From assembly GCF_963678635.1 (NCBI RefSeq), contig NC_087069.1:53170251-53234250 (forward strand): 64,000 bases of DNA, given 5' to 3'. The stretch comes from Symsagittifera roscoffensis. Taxonomy: Eukaryota > Xenacoelomorpha > Acoela > Convolutidae. Below are positions 44,072 to 56,329 of this stretch, piece by piece. A model generated the notes under the pieces. It saw nothing but the letters and a program-made list of their open reading frames with translations, was not told the DNA's origin and did no database searches. A program made the position numbers and the translations under genes. Each line of letters starts with the position of its first letter. Positions within the stretch are counted from its first letter, which is position 1.

Positions 44072-46735
44072 GAATCTCTGGAAGGGAAGGAATCTATGGC
44101 AATGAGGGAATTATGTTGAAGAAATCGAGAGGCTAAATCCTCTGATCAGTGATGACGCTTCGATAACTTCAAATTAACCAATTTAGGCTTCAAGTTTTTC
44201 AATTTATTCACTTTAAAATCTTGGCTCCTTAACTTCTGCAAATAAATTTGACAAGGTTTTTAATAAGTTAAACAAATCTTAAATTGATTTTCTGAAGACA
44301 CAAAAATGTTTTTACACTATCTGTGAAACATTGCTGTATTTTAGGATTTTTACATGAGATCGGAGCTAAACCTAAAATAGGAAAACAATTGAATCCTATC
44401 ATAATGGCAATTTTATAAGTGGAATCAATGTATTTAGACTTATATTCAGAATGTCAAAATCGAAAAACAAACGTTTCAACTTAAACTATTTAAAAAATCC
44501 CATCCTAGACATTTAACGTACTATTTTGTGTTGGTTGAAAAAATATTAGTTTTCACACAAAGTATTATCGATCACTAATATCGGTCTACGAGGCCAAGAA
44601 ATGTTTGAAGAATTTCGTTAATGTTTTGGAAAGACAAATCGAAGTTGGGTTAATTACAATATTTCCCAGAGAATCCCAATATGATACATCTCCCTTCAAG
44701 GAACAAATTATGAAACAGTATGGGCAACGTTTCATTGCATTTCCGAGGGATACTAAACTTAATGCTTCCTCGCTGAGGGTAAGTGATAATGTTCATTACA
44801 CCGAGGAAATCTATTCCAAATGTTTTCGGATTATGAGACGCACCAAGTACGGCGCCGCATCCGGATAAAGACCCAAATTGCATAGTCGCGCCGAGACCTT
44901 GCTTCTGGAAAGTCTGGACTTAAGGTCTGGAAAGTCTGGACATGAGTAGCGACGTGCGCCGAGAAAATCTAGAGATACCATAATTTGGTCGCGAAAGTCT
45001 AGACATGGGTCGCGAAAGTCTGGACATACCAAAATTTGGTCGCGAAAGTCTGGACATGGGTCGCAACCTTTTTTTTCAAAAATTGTCAAAAACTTTTATG
45101 TTAACTTGCTAATTTTATCAAATACCGTAAAAACCTTGGTTTTTCTTGTTCTAATTCAAAAAAAAATTACCATTTAACTTGAATAGATCAGGAGTTAAGA
45201 AGTCTTGATTGTGGTCAAAAAATCGTATTGCAAAACAAACACCAAATATAATCAATTTTTGTGTCGTTTTGAACTCAAAAGGTGCCTAAACTGTAAAAAC
45301 CGGTCAAATTGGACCTTTCAGCTATCATTGTACCTAAATTTGATATTTTTATGTGTTTTCGTTTTAGCGTTCTTCCTCAACATGTCTGCTAGGTGGAACC
45401 AATCCAAGATGAATGGCGAACAAATTGGGCTACATTAATTGAAACAATTATTATTGCATCTATCACAATAGGTCGTGTTTTCAAAAATTTTATTTCAAAA
45501 TTGATAAGGAAAAAGACTCGGTGTTAAATATTTCACGGGTAGCTGCAATTAAAATGCTTTAGTTCAATGAAAGACTGCAGACAAACGTCTTGATTCGATA
45601 AATCTACAGATGCGACGGTTTCTGATATCTTTCTCAATAATGATTGATCAGCAGTTTGGATACCAAAACTAGAACATTGCTCATTGCATCTATCAAATTA
45701 AGGAGTTTTTTTACTCAAAAGTACACTTCAATGTTATTTATCCACAGTTTTTTTGTGTACATGCAATTTCGATGTTCTAGTTTGATTAAAGAGTGCAATT
45801 GGAACCTCTTGATTCAACAACATTATAGATGTTATAACTTCTATTAATCCTTGTTTCAACGATGACTGATGCAACGAGCAACTTGGACACAAACATTGAA
45901 ACATTTTACTGCATCCAGGAGAATAAATAGATTTTTTTGTTTTTTCTACTTGGAGATTTTTTTATGAATTAATCTCAAAAAAGACAATTCAAACTTGATG
46001 GTTGAATGAATTTTACAGTTTTATTTCATTATACTGTCAAGCAACTTAATGTTTTCGTTGAATAAAGACTTAAGTAATGAATTTTATTTTCGAAAAAAAA
46101 AAACAGATGTTACGGCTTCTAATATCCTTCTCCTTAACATTGGTTATGAGCTTTTTGGAAAAACTATTACATTCCGCCAATGATACATTAAACGTCATAT
46201 TGCCCAGCATAATGTTTTGTGATTAACCACGTAGTAATTCGATTGTTATTTGATGAAACATTTCATTAAAAAAGATTTTTTTTTTGTTTTGTTTCAAAGT
46301 AAGAAAATAGTGACAAACTCCGGCTTAAACTTTCTATGAAAAAAATCAAGTTTCAAGATGATGAAAACTTTGAAATATAGCAAAGAGTTTAACCAGTTAA
46401 ATATTTTATATTGTTTTAAATGTGTCCATCGCAAATGTGTATATCTTGTATAGTGTAAGTTTGTTTAGATGTCTATAAGATAAAAATACGTTCAGCTTGA
46501 CTTTTTTCAGAGGTTAACTCAATTAAGTTCATCAAAGAGATGAATACTTTTAATCGAATTGGCGTGACCCCGTTAGCTTAATTGATTTCATTTGATTGGC
46601 GATTTTTGGGTATTTTTTAATCGAACAATTTCTTAAGGGTTCTCATTTTTGATGATAGCCATATGAAGCACATGGAGAAGACTTCGAAACATATGAATAC
46701 ATGTATCCTGATTATCAAGAGTGCTCTCGATTCTT
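44072..46735 (+). repeat. 2.7-kb tandem unit, copy 2
   Basis: Follows copy 1 along its whole length with scattered substitutions and small indels, about 10% by eye. It carries the exon-like ORF (44605-44868; donor GTAAGT at 44779), the short GTCTGGACATG repeats (44905-45066) and the second acceptor (exon from 45368). No other coding signal seen. Confidence 0.88.
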
Positions 46736-47147
46736 TGGAATCTCTGGAAGAAATTTATGGCAATGAGGGAATTATGTTCAAGAAATCGAGAGGCTAAATC
46801 CTCTGATCAGTGATGACCCTTCGATAACTACAAATTAACCAATTTAAGCTTGAAGTTTTTCAATTTATTCACTTTAAAATCTTAGCTCCTAAACTTCTGC
46901 AAATAAATTTGACAAGGTTTTTATTGAGATAAACAAATCTTAAATTGATTTTCTGAAGACACAAAAATGCAAGACACAACACAGCAATACACTATCTGTG
47001 AAACATTGCTGTGTTTTAAGATTTTTAAATGAGATCGGAGCTAAACCTAAAATAGGAAAACAATTGAATCCTATCATAATGGCAATTTAATAACTGGATT
47101 CAATGTTCATTACACCGAGGAAATCTATTCCAAATGTTTTCGGATTA
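46736..47147 (+). repeat. 2.7-kb tandem unit, copy 3 (truncated, internal deletion)
   Basis: Matches the start of the unit, then jumps at AATG/TTCATT from the region before the exon-like ORF to the sequence just after its donor, so the exon is deleted. It ends after TTTTCGGATTA. The short shared AATG at the breakpoint suggests a microhomology-mediated deletion. Confidence 0.82.
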
Positions 47148-49502
47148 TTGTAAAAAACTGGCTAATAAAAAGTAAATAGTCGTAACTCAAAGTAAATAAT
47201 ATTATAATATGTGGATCTAAAAGCTCGTTAGTTATATTCGTGTTCAAGTTGAAAATAATCTGTTGGTCATTCAACAGTAGTAAGCCAAATAACTGGAAAG
47301 TATTGAAATATGTTGAAAAGTATTTCGGCTTAAAATTTTACGAAACTCTGCGTTCAACGCTTAGATTTCGTTTAATTAAAATTCAATTTGCTGAACTGGG
47401 CAACATATTTTGAAATTTACACGAATTTGAAATGGCGCCAAAGGGAAGGGCGAAAGTCAAATGTCTGTGAACTATGAACTCTTTTCATTCTTCAATCATC
47501 TCAATTCTGCGACAAACATTTGCCAAATGAGAATCTTCAAAATGTAGTGGGAGTAGGTTTGAAATTAATAGGGTTATACTTTAAATTAATCGTTTTTTAA
47601 CACCTTTTCAAGGGAAGCCATAAATTTTTTATAGTGGTTTCCTGTTTATAGCATTTCCAAGGGGGTTTTGGTTTTTTCTTAAGAAAGTACACAAAAGTGA
47701 GTTGGACAGGAAATCGGGGACTTGGATAGCACTTGATTAAACATTTTTGTTTTATTAAAACCTATATTGAAAAAATTATAACTCATGCATAACAAATCAC
47801 CATTTTAATTTTCAAAATTTTGCACTTCGAAGAAAAAAATAAATGGCCTTAAAGCTCTTTGACTTTCTAAAACAATTTATGATGGACACTTTATGCTAAA
47901 ATTAACCCATTTTGAGAAAACTGGATCAATAGGCAAAACTTTTATTTCACTGGGATATCTGATAACTAATTTCCATTTTCGAAATTAGAAGTCGATCACG
48001 TTTTTCGTGACCTTTATATTATTGCTGTTCGATAGTGGTTTTTTCCTTCCTTTTTGCAATGAACTGAAAAAAAAAAAATCACAAGTCAAAGCACGAAAAA
48101 TCAAAATTGAGCGTGAACAAATTTTTAGACTTTTTCCTGAAAAAAAACAAACTAAAAAAAAATCAGCAAGACCTAAATAAGAGTCTTCACTACGTTCATC
48201 ACTCTTAATCATCGCTATGTTTGATACAGCTGTAGTTGATTATTTAATTCAGGTGTATCTAATTTTATCCAAAATGGTGCATTTAGTTTACATGAAGTTG
48301 GCTAGTGTGGTTAAACTACGCTCCATTTTACTATAACATGTGATGATGTCGACCAACCAATCAAGAAGGCGTAAAAGAAAAGGAAGATTACCAGAAAAAA
48401 AAGAGAGGAACAAAACAAAGCAGAGAGCGAAAGAGCTGAAGAACAAAATTACCTGCATTGAAGATAACATTCTCAGCCATATTACATCTTTCGCAATTTA
48501 GCAAAAGATCACCAAAAGAATCATTTTCCTCTTATATTTTGATACTGTGAATAGAATATGACAATTGATTGTATGGATCTTTTGCCATTACTTTGAATAT
48601 TTATCGATTCTCCTGTTCGTTTCTCTTCAAAATTCTGAATTAAAAATAAGCGCCACTTTCTTTGTATCAAAGATTAGCTAGATAGACCAATGAACACAGT
48701 GACATCCACCAGAAAACCATTGGAGGTGATACGGACGCCACCAATCAGCATCCACAAAAAATATCGAGCGTATCAGTAACGATATGACAAGGGTTAATAA
48801 GAAGAACGAGGGGCTTTTGTGATATTTTAACGGATTACATTTTTATCAAACTAAGGGCATAACAACTGCCTAGCTATTTGATTTTCTTCCATAGACTTGA
48901 TTAACTGTTATTTCAATAGACACGCCTTAATCACGATATAAAGTCGACTTTTTTTTTATCTGCACAAATATCATCCATTTTTTAATTGTCGACTCTGGTT
49001 TTTGGGAAGAAGGAAGTGATAACTCCGAATCATTGACGCTTTATGCATTGTCTACATTTTGTAGCGAAATTGAGATGCGCTAGTTGATAGTCGCCAAACT
49101 AGAAGCTAATAAAGATTTTCGTTAAAATTTGATAATAATGATTATTTGTTCCATCAAATGTTCGACATGTTTCTTTTCAATGCTTTTTAGAAGATTTTGG
49201 TGATGATTTTTAGTCTGAACAAAAAGTTTGATAATTTTTTGGTCAAAAAATAAATAATTACACATAAAAGGCGACCATCAATATCATATAAAAATAATTG
49301 ACTCATTTAGTGGCGAAAACTGACAAAAGTTGGTACATTTTAAAATGATAATCTGAAAAATTAATTGAGTAAACTAATTGATAATTCTGCACTATATACA
49401 GTTGCTAAGTTGTGCTTTAACTATGTTCTTCCAGCAATTATCAACTGTCGCCGATTTAAGCATCAATAAGTAAACTGTAGTAGAAATGTAATCTAATCTA
49501 AT
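47148..49502. other. Intergenic, no gene recognised
   Basis: AT-rich single-copy-looking sequence. The open frames on either strand are short and low-complexity. The only item of note is a possible first exon on the minus strand at 48453-48480, listed separately. Confidence 0.6.
48453..48480 (-). CDS. Possible first coding exon (weak candidate)
   Basis: Minus strand ATG (48480) opens nine codons reading M-A-E-N-V-I-F-N-A, then a CAG/GTAATT donor at 48452. The start resembles a real N terminus in composition, but I find no following exon nearby and no family match. The frame also stays open past the donor to 48288. Chance is a fair explanation. Confidence 0.2.
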
Positions 49503-52500
49503 CTAATCATCGTTTCCGTCTCGTCTCAAATTCCTCAGTCTGGCTTCCAGGTCAGCATCCACATCAGCCGAGTTGAGTCCACCGCCTGCAGCTCCACCTG
49601 GAAAAACAAGTAAATCATCACAATTATCATCATCATCATATAAATTGTTTACTGAACTTATGAAATCTTTCTGATTTCGGCTCTTTTTAATTTACCCCTA
49701 CTTAAGCTCGATAAATTTTCAAACACGGGCAACGGCAACGAAATGCTGTCTTACAAAATCAGAAAGTCAAAATTATCAAGGCAACAAAATTTGGACTTTG
49801 GAACACCCTACGTTAACATCCTTCGGTCAAGAAATATGTTGTAGGACTTTATTTCACTCACCCCCTGCGGCCGGAGCTCCCCCTGGGACTGCAATCCTGT
49901 TGGGTCCATTTGCCTCTTTGCCCCCCGTTGCCAGAGAATCATTAGGCACGGCTGTCAATCCATCTCCAATCGATAAGCCCAATTCACCCAGCACCTAAAA
50001 CAAAGTCAAGTAATCAACACACATGTTAATGATTAATTAACAGTCCCAAAGATCGGATTACATTTTTTATTGAGGTCTTTCTGTGAAAACTCATCAGATA
50101 ACTGAAACCGCAAACTGGAAAATGAGCTAATATTATAACACCATTGCCAGCGACAGGAGTAAAAAAAAGGAGAAGAGTATGTAAACTCAAGCAGAACTTA
50201 AAAATGCAAGAGTTTCGTTTTTAGGAAAATTTTAGATGCTTTCGTAAAATTTGAGCCAATTTTTTGTAAACTTTTTTCGAGTGACAATTACAAAAATCCA
50301 AAAAAAAAAAAAATTTGTCGAGAAAACCAATTTGAAGTTTCTATTCGGACAAATCTAGTGTAAAAAAAATCTTCAATTTAGTAATTTAAAGCTAGTGAAG
50401 GCAACAATAATTAATTACTATGCATTTGAAAGCCGTTAGCAGTTTGCTCTAAGCTTACTTTTGGACCTCATATTTTAAAATCTGTGGTATTTTAAAATCA
50501 AGCGTATTATTGACATCAATAACAGAATCCGGAACCTTCTTTCATACTGGCAAATCCGCCAGCTAGCCTTGTTAACCGCATAATTTCAACCCCGCGACTT
50601 GTTAAAAGATGCTACCGTCCTGATGTTTTTAAACATACACTAAAATGGCCGTTTTAAAACGTTCCAAACCTGGCACTAAATGTTATTGGCAAGAAAAATT
50701 GGATCGGGACCTTTTAGTAATGGCACAGCAGCCTACTTGTTACTCTTGTTTATCTTCTTTATGAAATGATGTTTGCCATCCCCCTTTGATCATTTCAAAA
50801 ACCGCAAATCAAGTACTGTTGTACTAACTTGTGACTTGTTCAATTATGTTACCGTCCTGATGGTTTTAAACACATCAAAAATAGCCATGCTTCAAAACTA
50901 TTTTAAAACAGAGTTTTGACAGTAATTTTTTAAAAACGGTTTTAAAAACCCTGTTTAAAAACGTGCTACCACTGGTAATGATGTCAGTTTCCTCTTCCCC
51001 TCCAATAATTTCTAAGCCCCGCGAATTAAGAATTTCGGCAGAATTATGTAATCTAGTAGTTTCCTGATGTAATGTAATTTATGGTCGGGACCTGATTGAG
51101 AACATTGTCCGTCTCCTCCTCGTCGTCTGAGGCCCCCATGGCGTCATCGATCGCATCTGTGATCATCTCACTCTTCATGTCCATCATCTCATTCTGTCTG
51201 TCAAATTCCGCTAACAACTTCTGGAACTGCGGCAGATTCACCTACACGTGTAATAATACCTAGTAACGAACTGCCACCCTATAAAGAACTAATTCAACGG
51301 TTAAGAATATTTGAATTATGTACCTAGTAGAGAATCTCCCATCCCCTTTTTGCAAAGAGGGAGGGGGAATAATAAGAAATCCATAAATTGTTGTCAGACA
51401 GTTTTGCTCACAAAACCAGACAAATAAACGGCGTGTAAAATAAAAAGAACTAAAACAGAATTTTCGTTAGCTGACAATAGGACCAATTTAAATCCGGTGG
51501 GTTTTTATCCGGAGCGATTTTATCCTGGGGGATTTAGTCCGCGAGCGCAATCGCCAGGACACAATCCCCCAGGATATAATCCACCCATAGGACTCAATCC
51601 CATAGGACAAAATCCCCCATATTTCAACTAATCATCCAAGAAAAATAAAAGAATATATTCAAAGCATTATGAATTGAGTTTTCAATTGAAACTACTTCCA
51701 ATTAAATTCATTTGAATTCACAACTTAACAAAAGGATTTTCACATCTTAACAAAAGGCATGCATTGCCATTTTGAAGTGAATTTTTAGAAACTTAGTAGT
51801 AGTTAGAACATAGTTGAAAGATGCCCAAGGGAAAAAGAGCCCGGCCTGAGGGCACGAAGTGCCCAATGGCGGCTCTTTTGCCCGTGACCATCTTCAACTA
51901 TGTTTTAACTGTTGAAGAGAATGTTTTTGCTCCTTCTGAGGGAAAGATTCCGGAAAATTGTGAGAGCCAGGAAAAGTGCGCGAAACTATGCAAATAATTT
52001 CTTTTTTCATTCATACGTTCTAATAATCCATTTTTCATCCATCCCTTGTCGTGAAAGAACATGTGTGAAAGCGCAAAAACATAATCTTCAATAATCCAAC
52101 TTCATTTGACTTTATACAAGAGAGCGCTTCTATCACCAAAAATGACAAGCCACGTCCCCAACATCAAAGTTGAATCAGAAGATTTCGGCAAGAAAACAGA
52201 TGCCACCCACCCATCCCAACTGGTCTTGATTTAGAACTGCCAGTGAAGTATATGCAGACTCTAAATGAGGAAGACTTTCTTCCTGAAGATCAGTGGTTCC
52301 AGGAAGCGAAAAGCGATACTTCGTTTTTGCCACGAGCAACAACGCCGATGTTCTCAATTGTTATGAAAACCGGTTCATCGATGCAACATTTAAGAGCTGT
52401 CGGGAAAACGTTAATCAGGTCTACGTAGTGTATTGTTTTGTTGACGGCACAATTTTCCCTTGCATTTACGCACTTCTATCGGACAAGCGACAAGACACAC

Positions 52501-54263
52501 AATGGACTCTGGTCTAATCTAAAGCCAGCATTAAAGAACCAGTTTCTGTTATGATGGACTTTGAAATGGCTTCGATAACCACCGTGGAGGATAATTTCCT
52601 GAAACCGAAATCAAGGGGTGTTTCTTTCAATTTTCTCAGACTATTAACAGAAAGAACCTTGAATTCGGTTATGCTGTTCTTGTGGTTCAATATCGGGAGG
52701 ACAAAGATTTCAATTAGTCCATACGCCTCTTGGCTACGCTTGCTTTTGAAGCGCCGCTTCATGTATATGAGTGGTACAAAATTCTGATCCAGAGCTACCA
52801 GATCCCAGAAGACATTAACAATTACTTAGGGATAAATTTGTCGGAAAGGAAAACCGAAATGCGTCACGGAGGAAGGCCAGGTTTCACAAAGATATGTGGA
52901 ATGTCTATCACCGTACAATTGACGACCTGTCAAGAACAAACAACGCTCTTGAAGGATTTCACCAGTTTTGAGCCGATCTTAGAGATGCCCAACCCAGATA
53001 TCTGGAAATTATACGAAGCCATCCAAAAACAGCAATCGCAACAGGGCTTTACTTTGTCTCAGTTGCAGTTGGGAAAGAAAGTGCACGCGAGGAAGAAAAA
53101 TAATTTTGGGCGTATGAAACGCATAGTATGTTCAGCGGCTAATTACAAGGAGATTAACTACTTGAAAGCTATCGCTGTTAATTTTTCGTTTTATTTTAGT
53201 TCTATTTTTGGTTTAGTTATGTTTATGCTTCTACTTTAACCTTCACTCTATTTATGGTCACCAAGAGTAGTTTAGTTTTCCGAGATGCGTTTTTGCTTAA
53301 CGCTAATTTGGCTGATATTAAAAAAAATACTGGGGGATTTTGTCCTGGGAAGATTTAGTCCTGGGGGATTTAGTCCGCGAGCGGAACAAAATGACTTGAA
53401 AATCAGAAGTCGCTAGCGAGAAAAAAAAACATTCAAAGAACCGCCGCTTAAAATCCGTATTAAGTGAGCACTTCGCTTTCAGATATCAATCTATGTTCCA
53501 TATCATTAATATGAATGACGATCATCCATATCATTAGTTGTTCACATGGTATTTACTTGTTTCACTTATTTTTCATATCATTTCCATTGTGTTCGCTTTT
53601 TTTAAACCAATTTTAACGTGTCCTACCTTTTTGTTCATCCTCTGCATAGCTTTAGTCACTCCTTTCATGCTCTGTGCCATAGTTGTACTACTCTTAATAG
53701 TTGTCAGCTTCATCTGCACTCCTTGTATGTTAGCTCTCATCAGGTACAGTTTCTTAACATTCGCCCTTGTTCTTACTAAGTCTCTGGCCATTATCTTCAC
53801 TGCGTCCATTTGTCCATCTTTGGCTTGTTTTTTGATGTCATTTTTTAACTTAGTCTCCTAAAAATAACAGTGCTGAACAAAAAAGACTTAAGAAGATATT
53901 TTAGATGGAATTGTTTTTTCTCTCTTCCTCCGAAGACAAAGCCGGATTTTTTTCCGAAAATCACAAAAAAAGTAAAACAGACTTTGTCCAGGACACCGTT
54001 CTGTCAGCCTTCTGAGGGCCATTTTGCTGGCTCATAACCAATACAGTGAAACACTTGAAAAACTGATGAGAAAAGCTTGTCTTGATGTGGCCGCAAAACG
54101 ATGCCAGTACATCCACATTCGAATTCAATTTTAAACAGCAACTGACCTGCCGCTCCATGTTCGTTCTCTCTCTGTCTATCTCTCTAATAGATTTATCAAG
54201 CAGTCTTTTGTTCTCCCGCAACATCTGCTCCGGCGTCTTCCTACTCCCGAACAGAAACGACAT
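49503..54263 (-). CDS. CHMP2A: Charged multivesicular body protein 2a (ESCRT-III, Vps2), five exons, 241 aa
   Basis: Vps2-type ESCRT-III subunit: polymerises on endosomal and other membranes and recruits VPS4 for filament disassembly. Exons on the minus strand: 54263-54147 (39 codons), 53857-53627 (77), 51241-51092 (50), 49994-49862 (44 plus one base) and 49597-49503. All junctions are GT-AG and the phases fit. N terminus MSFLFGSRKTPEQMLRENKR is the basic helix-1 signature of CHMP2. Exon 2 carries Q-M-D-A-V-K-I-M-A-R-D-L-V-R-T-R; exon 3 the acidic D-A-I-D-D-A-M-G. The last exon ends with DADLEARLRNLR, a perfect MIM1 motif for the VPS4 MIT domain. The Gly/Ala/Asn-rich stretch before it makes the protein about 19 residues longer than human CHMP2A. 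An in-frame ATG at 54308 exists, but the family start is 54263. The exon 3 donor (GTCCCG) is weak. Confidence 0.95.
51484..53390 (+). mobile_element. Decayed MULE-type DNA transposon in CHMP2A intron 2
   Basis: About 1.9 kb. Both ends consist of short motifs such as GGGGGATTTAGTCC and GGACAAAATCCCCC in inverted arrangement around a CGCGAGCG/CGCTCGCG core. In addition, a 25-bp string ending in TTTAGTCCGCGAGCG occurs in direct orientation at 51523-51547 and 53359-53383. The inside holds a broken MULE transposase. Insertion in an intron explains why the host gene survived it. Confidence 0.75.
52243..53140 (+). pseudogene. MULE transposase pseudogene
   Basis: Spread over three frames with stops. 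In order: F-I-D-A-T-F-K with the first catalytic Asp (about 52378-52398), V-D-G-T-I-F-P-C-I-Y-A-L-L (about 52441-52480), M-M-D-F-E with the second Asp (52551), then G-C-F-F-Q-F-S-Q (about 52617-52640) where the family has GCxFH, so the His is Gln here. Further on come an R-T-N-N-A-L-E-G-F-H segment (about 52940) and I-W-K-L-Y-E-A-I (about 53000), typical of the C-terminal part. Active versions cut and paste DNA; this one is dead. Confidence 0.8.
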
Positions 54264-54744
54264 CTTACCCAACTCAGTTGATACTATTATGTAATAATTA
54301 ACTGACAATCAAAATCAATTCAATCTGAAACAGAAGAATATCAAAACACGAGTAAGTTGCACAGGATGTTCCGATCACAAAAATTCAAGAAAAAAAAACA
54401 TTTTTTAACTTAATGATTTCTCTTATATACCACAGATTGAACTTTTAAGAACATTGAACTGTGTAAATCTTGTGAAAACCTGAACAAATTAAATAGACCT
54501 TTGAATACACTAAAAGGATTAACAATATCTGCATTGATAATGATAAATTATGAACCTTTTTTTTTTCATTTTAAGATTGGCTGTATTAATTGAAAACAAT
54601 TAAACTATAAGTAGTGATAACGTGGAAACTGTGGTCAATTTGAATAGGGAGATCAACCTCTCCTTAAATTCTTCTTCAAAAATTTCAGACTAAATTAGAA
54701 GAAAAAATGGAAAATTTTAAGACCACTTGTTCTCGACACTGAGA

Positions 54745-55001
54745 TCACTTTTTCAATTTTTTAGAATCCGAATGACAACCGAGAGGTTTTTTAATTGATA
54801 CTACATTTGACCTGCTACGAGCTTTTCTTGAGGTTGGCAAAATTGTCTGGAAATAATTAAAAACGGACCCTAATCCATAGTTACTTACTATTCTTCGAGA
54901 ATGATCGAAACAATAAGAAACAAAACAAGGAATGGTCTGCAACATCCCTTTTACGGCAGTTAGTACTTGTGAAGGTTTGGTCAATAATTCAACAATTTGC
55001 A
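54745..55001 (-). CDS. 3' end of an unidentified gene (one or two exons)
   Basis: Behind a good acceptor (AATTTTTTAG ending 55002) the minus strand is open to a TGA at 54745. Residues include L-L-T-K-P-S-Q-V-L and Y-C-F-D-H-S-R-R-I; the C terminus is Lys/Ser-rich. At 54888 there is a consensus donor GTAAGTA and 42 bases later ATTTCCAG: removing these 42 bases keeps the frame, and so does retaining them. The exon starts with two bases of a split codon, so more exons lie upstream (higher coordinates), but I could not find them. It ends about 480 bp before the CHMP2A start on the same strand. Family not recognised. Confidence 0.5.
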
Positions 55002-55002
55002 C

Positions 55003-56250
55003 TAAAAAATTTCATTTCTGAATGATTTATTTCTTTCTGAAACACGATTTTTTTTTCACAATTACCTTATTTTAAAACTAAACAGTCTTAACCGCCAATA
55101 TTCCGTATAAGCTTCAAAAACACTACGCCCATACCCACCTCATCATGCATTGATTTGCTTAGATTTTTAGATGCCGAATTGCACTGTGTGAAATATACCG
55201 AATATAACGCTGATTCAGATAAAACAAAAGACTTGCTCAAAATAACCAATGACGAAGAATAGTGTCAAGCAATTCCAATCTACGAATTTCTAAAATTAAC
55301 TCAATCCACCCAGCCCCTGCTGATGCTTGTAACTATGATTGCGTCATGCCATTTTTACACGATCGAAGCTGAGCTTCGCACCAGTTGCGATACAAAACAA
55401 GAAAGACGCTAAGTATTACAAATCAAAACTAACTAAGTAAAAATGAACAAGGCTAGTCGTGAAAAACACGCCAAGACAATAAAACGTGAGATAGTATCGG
55501 AAAAAGATTACCAAGTTGTAAAAAAGCCGAAAATACCTTTGCGGAAACCCTTTAAGCCGAAAAAAAATCAACAAGACTTAACAAAGTTAATGAGTCCCCC
55601 TTGCCCTCAAATTACACACACATACAAAACTTTGTTTGCTGAATATAAAATAGGCTAAAATCTATTAAGCCCAAAAATGAATTGACAAAATGAACAAGAA
55701 AAACCGAAAAAAAAATCATTCAAAAAAAACGTAAGCCTAATAAAAAGTAATTCAGTCGCCCTCACTCTCAAAACACACACCCACACGCACATACAATTTT
55801 TTCTCACCCATCGAAAAACGCAATATGAGGCCATTAATCCAATTTAAAATAAGTCAAAACCTATCAAGCGAAAAAGAAAAAAATGAAAGCAAAAATTGTT
55901 GTCATGTGAGCCTATAATTTCTATTAACATTTTTAACATTTTGTGCAATCTAGAGGAGCGCATATAAATTACGTTTCCATTGTAGCAACTCAAAAATAGG
56001 ACTCTAAGCCGATAAAATATGAGTCGAAATCATATGGGCAAACAAACCAACATACAAAAAAGAGTCAAGGTTAGTAAAATTATAAACAGAAGAAAAAATT
56101 CAAAACACTTAAAGCAACTACAATGAAACTTGCGTACTAAAAAAACAATTACGCGATAATGCAACTAAGCGAACAAAACATAAGCAGACAAATAATACAA
56201 GGACATTTTTTTGAAACCGAGTATTTAACATTTGAAAAAAAACAGTTCTT
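55003..56250. other. Intergenic or intronic, no gene recognised
   Basis: A-rich sequence. The plus-strand open frame 55443-55658 is Lys/Pro-rich and low-complexity; a partly similar Lys/Ser-rich run follows at 55690-55800, so it may be a decayed duplicate. It could be intron of the gene ending at 54745. Confidence 0.5.
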
Positions 56251-56254
56251 GACA

Positions 56255-56325
56255 GGTTTTGAACCCAGAGCCTTTGACGTCCCAGGCGTACTCTTTACTT
56301 CTAGACCTAGCCAGTCAGGTCTGCG
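56255..56325 (-). repeat. tRNA-derived SINE head or tRNA pseudogene
   Basis: On the minus strand a pol III A-box-like TGGCTAGGTCTAG (56313-56301) is followed about 36 bases later by a B-box GGTTCAAAACC (56265-56255). Between them an anticodon-arm-like GCCTGGGACGTCAAAGGC can pair at its ends, though the loop is one base too long. Spacing is right for a tRNA gene, but the arms pair poorly, so a SINE or a tRNA pseudogene is more likely than a functional tRNA. Confidence 0.5.
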
Positions 56326-56329
56326 TCCC

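Noticed and set aside
52175-52762. Minus-strand frames in the MULE
   Set aside because: Opposite strand of the recognisable transposase remnants; no motif of their own.
53538-53861. Plus-strand hydrophobic frame of 107 codons
   Set aside because: Antisense to CHMP2A exon 2, whose splice sites and protein match are clear.
54055-54075. CTGATGAG near 54063 as a hammerhead ribozyme core
   Set aside because: No matching stem III and GAAA core at the required distance.
54261-54308. Upstream in-frame ATG of CHMP2A at 54308
   Set aside because: It would add 15 residues before the highly conserved CHMP2 N terminus; the family start is at 54263.
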